Assembly: GCA_951799445.1 (NCBI GenBank)
Contig: OX637292.1
Span: 1,553,296 to 1,617,295 of the forward strand
Direction: 5' to 3'
Origin: Pseudisothecium myosuroides
Taxonomy: Eukaryota > Streptophyta > Bryopsida > Hypnales > Lembophyllaceae
Length of the DNA stretch: 64,000 nt
The notes below the pieces were generated by a model. That model did no database searches. It had not been told where the DNA came from and saw nothing but the letters and a program-made list of their open reading frames with translations. The position numbers were made by a program, and so were the translations under genes. The stretch's first letter is position 1. Each line of letters opens with the position of its first letter. Shown one piece after another: positions 57,986 through 64,000 of the stretch.

Positions 57986-58700
57986 AATTTATTCTTTAGC
58001 CATGAAGGCATGAGACCTATCACCAAAATACTTTGCCAATAATGATTCAATTTATGGATCAATAGATGCATTCTTCATTTCTACAATAATAAATATGGAA
58101 AGTCATCCATGGGCCATTTTCGGTTACTATGGCAAACTCAATTAAATGTCAACTAGATTGGATGGTTTAATTACATGACAAAACTAATGCAAATTGTGCT
58201 TACAATTCCAACTAGCATAAATCTAGTGAATGAAGCTTCTCAACTCAGAATTGCATCAAACCATCATTGCAAGCAGTTTGAATCTCTAGATTCACAAAGG
58301 AGAATTGTAAGGGCAAATACTACGATTGATTTTGATGAAGTACGGATAAAGTGGTGTCATGTGAGAACCTTAGACAATTACAAATGATATGTGTTTTTTG
58401 ATTATTGCTTCTTTTATTGAGTGCAAAGTTGACATATCTATATTTGTGCATGTTTATCTTAAGTTCATATAATGCTTTGTACATTTTTTGTTCTGAAAAT
58501 TTGAAATGAAATAAAGTGTTTTGGGAAAATATGACTACAACCAAGAACTTTGGGGCTGGCATTTTTGACAACCAAATATATGGGAACTTGTCATGACCTT
58601 GCTAGTAGTCGGGGTCTCATGAGTACAAGTTGTAAATTACAGGCAAGAATCTCTCGAGGTCGGGTTTAGAAACAGGTCGCCATCAAAACTCTCCTAATGC

Positions 58701-61700
58701 TCAACTCCGGGACCCTTGTGGATTTCGAAAGTGAAAACTCGCAGCAATTCCTTTCAAAAACTCAGCGAGAGAACTTGGCCATCCCACGACATCTATAGGG
58801 GCAGACAACAACCACTGGTAATCAGATATGCCCTTCTCACTCAACGGCTCCAGGAACTCACTTTTGGCGATGATCTCATCCGGGGGCATGCCTTGAACAA
58901 CGTTTGTGTCCATGTTCACCACAGCTTTCGACTTTTCAGCACCTGTCCCTAGAGCCAAATCCTCCAAAGTCTCTCCAGCTCTAGTTTTCTGTGACCAAGT
59001 GAGAGGGGAAGCACCAACGAACACATCATTTGCAAATGTCAAGGCTCGTGCGGGTTGCAAGCAGAAATCAAGCCATTGGAAGACCAAAGGAGACGGGCCT
59101 CGCACACGACCTCCTACGTTCTCTGATTCTTTGAATGTTGTTGTTGCTGGGATTGCCTGCACAAAATAACAAGTATTAGCTCCAGATAGCCCAAGTCTAC
59201 AACGATGAGAGTTCCGGTTCTCTAACAAACAGACTGTTGATTGTCGCTCATACAAATAGTACTAGCTGTGAGTCGCAATTGAGGTGACACCCTTTGAACA
59301 GACATTCCAATTTACCAGGTGCCCATGAGAGAAGCAAACCAGGTAGCTTCAAGAAATCACGCGTTTGACCGGCCCTTACCCATAGATCTGCCCAAAGACT
59401 AGTTCCTGACTCTGGAGCAAAAACACTGATGTTTGAAGCACGCTTTGAATAGGGGATGATATCGGTTGACCATCCCACTGCGACCCAGACATCACCGGCA
59501 CCCATTGCCTTCAGGTAGTCATTATCATCAAACAGACGAACCTGTCACAAAGTAATTATTCAAGACAGTTATGATTATGTAAAGAGTTTTATATGCAACT
59601 TCATTCTTTATCAGATTGAAAAACAAGAACATGAAATTCAGTGTCAACGGACAGTGTCCTCTGTTAGTAAGGAGCCCTTCACTTACAAACACATCAGACC
59701 ATATCGGCTAGCAAAGACTGAAAAGGCTACCTGCTTCTGCAAAGCCATAAAACGGTCTTTTACAGCATCTCGGCCTCCAGGAACTTCTGAGTCAAAGTCA
59801 CAGGTGTTGTAAGAAGCTCCTAAAGACTTGAGCACAGCGCCCACTACCTCCCGTGGATTGTCGACCATTGCCACCCTTCCTGCCAGTTGAGGCTGAAACA
59901 AGTCCTTCCAGTCCTGTTATCACAAGCCTTCTCATTAGAGCTCAATTGCCCTAAACAATTAAAAGCGTCACACCAGGTGGAAAGGAGGATATAGGATTTG
60001 GTCACGCAGCATTCGGAGGGTGCAGAAAATAGAACACATCTGGATTAAGAGAGGCGAAGTAACTTACCCTGATAGGGGCGACCCCATTCTTTTCCAGTTT
60101 ATCCTTCCTAAAGGCAAAAACAAGACTTCCCCACCTGTATGGAATGCCCCATACATAGCCCTGGGGATCAAGGACTCCTTCAACGTCTCTCCTCAGAAAG
60201 TTCTGTTAGAAAGCACCAGCAAATTAAATAATTCAATATTTGAAGATCATACTCATACAAAAACTACCGGTACAATCATGCGAAAATTTTGGAACTTGGA
60301 GGCTATCATACCTGCCACCTTGGATTCAGACGGTTGAACCAATCAAATTGCTCGGCGTTTTTTATAGGCTCTATCAACCCCCCATGCACTGCCGCCGCCA
60401 ACCAGGAGTCGCCAACAGTCACGAGGTCAGCTGCCATGGTTGATCTAGGTGTAATCTTCTTGTGTTCCATCGATCTTGCAAGGTCTGCAAGAATGTCACT
60501 CAAACTTCCCTTGAACTCCGCTGACACCTTCGCGTTCCTTCCCTGACTCATTAGAAATTCCTGATAGAGATACAAAAAGATGAGTTGACGACCCGACAAC
60601 TGGACGAACACCTTCCACATTGGTCAACGAGTTTACAAGACGCAGGAAAATAATGTGCCTACCTTGAGCCAAGCAGGAGGAACCGAACCCCGAAGGCCCA
60701 CAATCCGAAACGGAACTGTCAAAGCATAGGGTTTCGACTTCCACTCATCAAATGCCTTCTTCAGATCTTCATCTTCGGTATCCCCACCTAGTCCCCTTTC
60801 TCCTTCAGCCTCCGCTGCCAACCCACGGTTCATATTTTGAAAACCAGATAAGTGAAGTAAGATTTTTCCCATAAAGGACCAAAGATTCGTGGTTTTGAAG
60901 TGAACAGAAGAAAGTCTCCACATGACTGACTCAAAACCGCTAAAAAACCATGAGACCCGATTATTGGGCTTTTTGGTCATTTCGGGGTTGACTTAATATC
61001 AAATAAAGATTCGTTAATTACTTCTCAGCAAGGGACAGTGCGATTCCAACAGTTCAACGGTCAGCTGGCAAACCATGTCAATAAAGTCGTTTTTCCAGAG
61101 AACAATTAGCAGATTGTGTTAAACTGCATCTTTCACATTCTTCTTCACTTGTGAAAACATTTTGCCGTAAAGTTCATCCCGTCTTCAAATTTATCGTTCA
61201 CAGCAGGCGGTACTTGCCATCATACAAGAGAAGGACTAAAACACAGACTACAAGAATCGAAGGGAGAAAAAATTTGAGGTACCAGATTCGATCTCTCCGC
61301 TGCCAGAGAGCAGTTCAGCAGCCGCGGCACCACTCGCCAGCTCCCCGAGTTCGTCAAGATCTTCCAACTCCCCAATCGTGGGATAGTTGGTGCCCTCATC
61401 GTCGCTGCCGACATCCACGTCCGACTCTGCGTCCTCATACTCGTCGTCCTCTGCCAGATCATCTTCATCGGACCCCTCGTCCCTTTCGTTCACAATCTCG
61501 ACGTTCTTGACATCCACGCCACTGTCATTGCCATTCTCCTGCGCGCCTTTGGTACCGACTGGCTGCTCATCCTTACTTACATTCTGTTCATGGCCTTCAG
61601 GTGCCACAGTAGTAGTTCCCTTGCCTCTCGAATCCTGATCTGATGTGGATGATACGGATGCAAAGCAGGGAGGAGCATACCGTCGAGAAGTCTTAATTCC

Positions 61701-62126
61701 AACCACGGACGCACTAGCGGCGCTCGCCCCAATCCCCAAAGCCACTAGTGTCAGCCATCCCATCACCTGCAGCCGAACCCAATTCACGACCAAGAAATCA
61801 TTGCGCTCAACTCGAGGGCTACGTCTCACTTCAGGGCCAGTTCCTAGAACCAAACGATTTGCGACATCCTCTGAAAGCCCTTCCCTCGAGCCAGCCCTTC
61901 CAGTGATCTCTCCACAGCATTCATCGACACCAGACCTGATTCTGACAATGCGATGCTCTTTACGACTGCCCACAACTAGCCGGGAGCGCTCATTCCAACC
62001 ATGCACACCCTGTCGGCGAAGCCCAAATGCGATCAAAGGTGACCTTCTTGTAATGGAAGACATTCCCGCCACAGAAAGCGAGGCTTGCAAATTACATTGG
62101 CAAGCCGAGACTCTAGCCCCCTCCAT
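58701..62126 (-). CDS. periplasmic-binding-protein-like (putrescine/extracellular solute-binding family) protein, plastid
   Basis: Seven exons join in frame into 744 codons: 61283-62126, 60663-60814, 60312-60560, 60068-60202, 59731-59913, 59316-59541 and 58701-59146. All introns are GT-AG. Exons 2-7 encode a type-II periplasmic-binding fold resembling bacterial spermidine/putrescine-binding proteins and the single-copy plant homologue of Arabidopsis At1g31410. Typical segments are WLKEFLMSQGR, GDSWLAAAVHGGLIEP, DPQGYVWGIPYRWGSLVFAF, DWKDLFQPQLAGRVAM, GAGDVWVAVGWS and SLWADLWV. Exon 1 gives an Arg/Ser-rich N-terminus, a hydrophobic stretch (about 121-143) and a very acidic linker (about 205-262). 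These suggest plastid import and membrane or lumen sorting. The substrate is unknown. The long acidic exon 1 is unusual. The last acceptor was chosen for frame. Confidence 0.85.
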
Positions 62127-62144
62127 TGCAACTCGAACCCCCCA

Positions 62145-62175
62145 CAGATTTAGGGTTTAGGGTTTAAGGGCCGCA
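62145..62175 (-). promoter_or_regulatory. telo-box cluster in the 5' flank of the binding-protein gene
   Basis: Read on the minus strand, three consecutive AAACCCTAA-type words lie about 20-45 bases before the start codon. Telo-boxes are common in leaders and promoters of plant translation and organelle-related genes and can bind telomere-repeat-binding proteins. The position suggests a regulatory or leader role, which is an inference. Confidence 0.5.
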
Positions 62176-62743
62176 ATCACGTTCGCCCCGGCACCTCAAA
62201 AGTCACTTCAAAATCCACGAGGGAAACGGAGAGTGACAAAGAATTTCTCTAAGTTCCTGCCCTCTAATGCAAACTACAAACCACTCCATTTCCCCGGCCT
62301 GCGCACAAAAACACTACCTTCCACCTTGCAACCAGCACCACCATACGTAAAATTTAATGAGGGACTAGCTAGTTTGCTTCACAGAAATGCACAGGAAGTA
62401 ACGCAACCAAGCACAACGAAGAAAACTGCAAATGTCTCGAAATCTCTCTCTGAGAATGCGAGAAATCTTTAACGGACCTTCCGTCTGTCATACTGTGTAA
62501 GTTTCCTCTCTAAACACAGCAACGCCAGCTCTCGGGCAGAGAGTTTTCTGGAGAGAGAATAATGCAATGCGTGAGATCGAATGATGAGAAGCGGCACATG
62601 CATTTGCATATCACGGGTAGACGACGATTGATGCGAATGCAAAACAAAACGAGTTTGCGCTGCCTGACAAGAAAAGGTGCAGCAGCACTTGGATAAGACG
62701 AAGCGACGGTGACGCCGGTTGCGGGAGCTCACTTACCAGGAGT

Positions 62744-63320
62744 TTAACCCTGGAGCGTCTGGATTCATCTCCAAAATTGACGATTTGAGAAAAACCATTA
62801 TAAACTACAATTTGGAAGAATATTTTGGAATTGGTATACAAACGAAAGCTGTAGATTTTGATTTTTAAATTCTATCCGTACGGTTAGATCTACTAATGCT
62901 ATCACCAATCTTTTTCTATAAATTTTGAAAAGAAAATTTCAGAATTCCTTCTAAATTCAATTACAAGTAACATATTATCATTTTTTGAGTAAAACTTGTT
63001 GGAATGGATTTGAAATAAGGTTCTCTTCCTATGGTGATTTTTTGAAATTTTTGTGACCTTTACATCTTTGACCTCATTTCTGCACATCTAGTTTTGAACT
63101 GAAGTCAATGCAAATTGACCACTTGACATACTTCCACATTTGTAAATTTAGAAATGTATATGTTCTAGTAACACCCAATCCAACCGATGGATAGGACAAC
63201 AACTTGATAAAGTATCACCAAAAATTAGGATGACTTTCATCCAAGCAGGAATGAGACAGAAACAAGGATCTGAATCTGTTCATCGTCCAGAAAATGAACG
63301 TCGGAGCGCTCCAGGGTTAA
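62744..63320 (+). mobile_element. TTAA-flanked MITE, group D copy 1
   Basis: TTAA lies at 62744-62747 and 63317-63320. The termini CCCTGGAGCGTCTGG and, read inward from the right, CCCTGGAGCGCTCCG form an inverted repeat of about ten bases. Total length is 577 bases, exactly that of the inverted copy next to it. The minus-strand 61-codon frame at 62902-63087 recurs in the other copy because of sequence identity, not protein selection. It lies about 620 bases upstream of the binding-protein gene start. Confidence 0.88.
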
Positions 63321-63352
63321 ATAACCCTCAAACGATATAGAGACCTACAGGG

Positions 63353-63929
63353 TTAACCCTGGAGCGCGCCGACGTCCATTTTCTGGACGATGAACAGATT
63401 CAGATCCTTGTTTCTGTCTCATTCCTGCTTGGATGAAAGTCATCCTAATTTTTGGTGATACTTTATCAAGTTGTTGTCCTATCCATCGGTTGGATTGGGT
63501 GTTACTAGAACATATACATTTCTAAAATTACAAATGTGGAAGTATGTCAAGTGGTCAATTTGCATTGACTTTAGTTCAAAACTAGATGTGCAAAAATGAG
63601 GTCAAAGATGTAAAGGTCACAAAAATTTTAAAAAATCACCATATGAAGAGATTCTCATTTCAAATCCATTCCAACAAGTTTTACTCAAAAAATGATAATA
63701 TTTTACTTGTAATTGAATTTAGAAGGAATTCTGAAATTTTCTTTTCAAAATTTATAGAAAAAGATTGGTGATAGCATTAGTAGATCTAACCGTACGGATA
63801 GAATTTAAAAATCAAAATCTACAGCTTTCGTTTGTATACCAATTCCAAAATATTCTTCCAAATTGTAGTTTATAATGGTTTTTCTCAAATCGTCAATTTT
63901 GGAGATGAATCCAGACGTTTAGGGGTTAA
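63353..63929 (-). mobile_element. TTAA-flanked MITE, group D copy 2, inverted
   Basis: TTAA lies at 63353-63356 and 63926-63929. It has the same length (577 bases) as copy 1 and opposite orientation, with only scattered mismatches. The outer right terminus has drifted to GTTTAGGGG. The two copies are separated by just 32 bases, so together they form a palindrome of about 1.19 kb with a short loop. Confidence 0.88.
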
Positions 63930-64000
63930 AGGACAAAGGGGTGATCCTCGAAATCATCCTTTTGCATTACCATGTGAATCATTGACTTCAAAAAATTGCA

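Noticed and set aside
62902..63771. Two nearly identical 61-codon frames on opposite strands.
   Set aside because: They are the same segment of two inverted group D MITE copies and carry no known domain.

Overview
This window looks like nuclear DNA of a land plant, most likely a seedless one (bryophyte or lycophyte). The host genes are clear plant orthologues with short GT-AG introns and GC-rich exons. They sit in very AT-rich, transposon-packed intergenic DNA. A piggyBac element and a DD34E Tc1 element are both unusual for a seed plant. The species cannot be fixed from the sequence alone. I see no rRNA, tRNA, organellar gene or CRISPR array.

Five host genes are supported, all on the minus strand: an intronless splicing factor SF3B6/p14 (18.9-19.3 kb); an ABCG half-transporter closest to plant ABCG7, with an uninterrupted coding region (30.1-32.1 kb); an intronless plastid-type DUF1997 protein (49.4-50.4 kb); a nine-exon Misato/DML1 tubulin-like protein (51.2-54.6 kb); and a seven-exon, probably plastid, periplasmic-binding-protein-like protein (58.7-62.1 kb). 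The two multi-exon models were traced splice site by splice site, and both close in frame (560 and 744 codons). They are housekeeping functions with no operon-like link. Traces of a G-type lectin fragment (43.9-44.3 kb) and an orphan exon with a hydrophobic C-terminus (43.0-43.1 kb) are weaker.

The rest is a dense set of DNA transposons. A 5.1-kb piggyBac element (11.2-16.35 kb) is flanked by TTAA and carries a recognisable but broken transposase. At least nine further TTAA-flanked, CCC-starting elements without coding capacity fall into four sequence groups (called A, B, C and D here): 4988-5919, 7695-8620 and 38240-39168 (A); 9526-10446 and 44368-45309 (B); 32779-33756 (C); 55506-55734, 62744-63320 and 63353-63929 (D). 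An intact-looking Tc1 element with DD34E chemistry lies at 27786-29878. Three short CACTA-like elements each have a matching 3-bp target duplication (22385-23494, 24818-26216, 37384-40571). Two PIF/Harbinger-like MITEs have TAA/TTA duplications (46373-46767, 47478-47884).

Two long foldback palindromes were later split by other elements. At 32.7-34.9 kb a group C element sits in one arm. At 37.06-41.07 kb a CACTA element sits in one arm and itself contains a group A element, a three-level nest. Four of these mobile sequences share a module resembling a plant snRNA promoter (USE-like box, 27-28 nt, TATA box), followed in two by a conserved small stem-loop. This is the most unexpected signal I found. 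A piece of the binding-protein gene has been copied in inverted orientation to just upstream of Misato. Tandem and G/T-rich repeats fill 55.7-57.5 kb.
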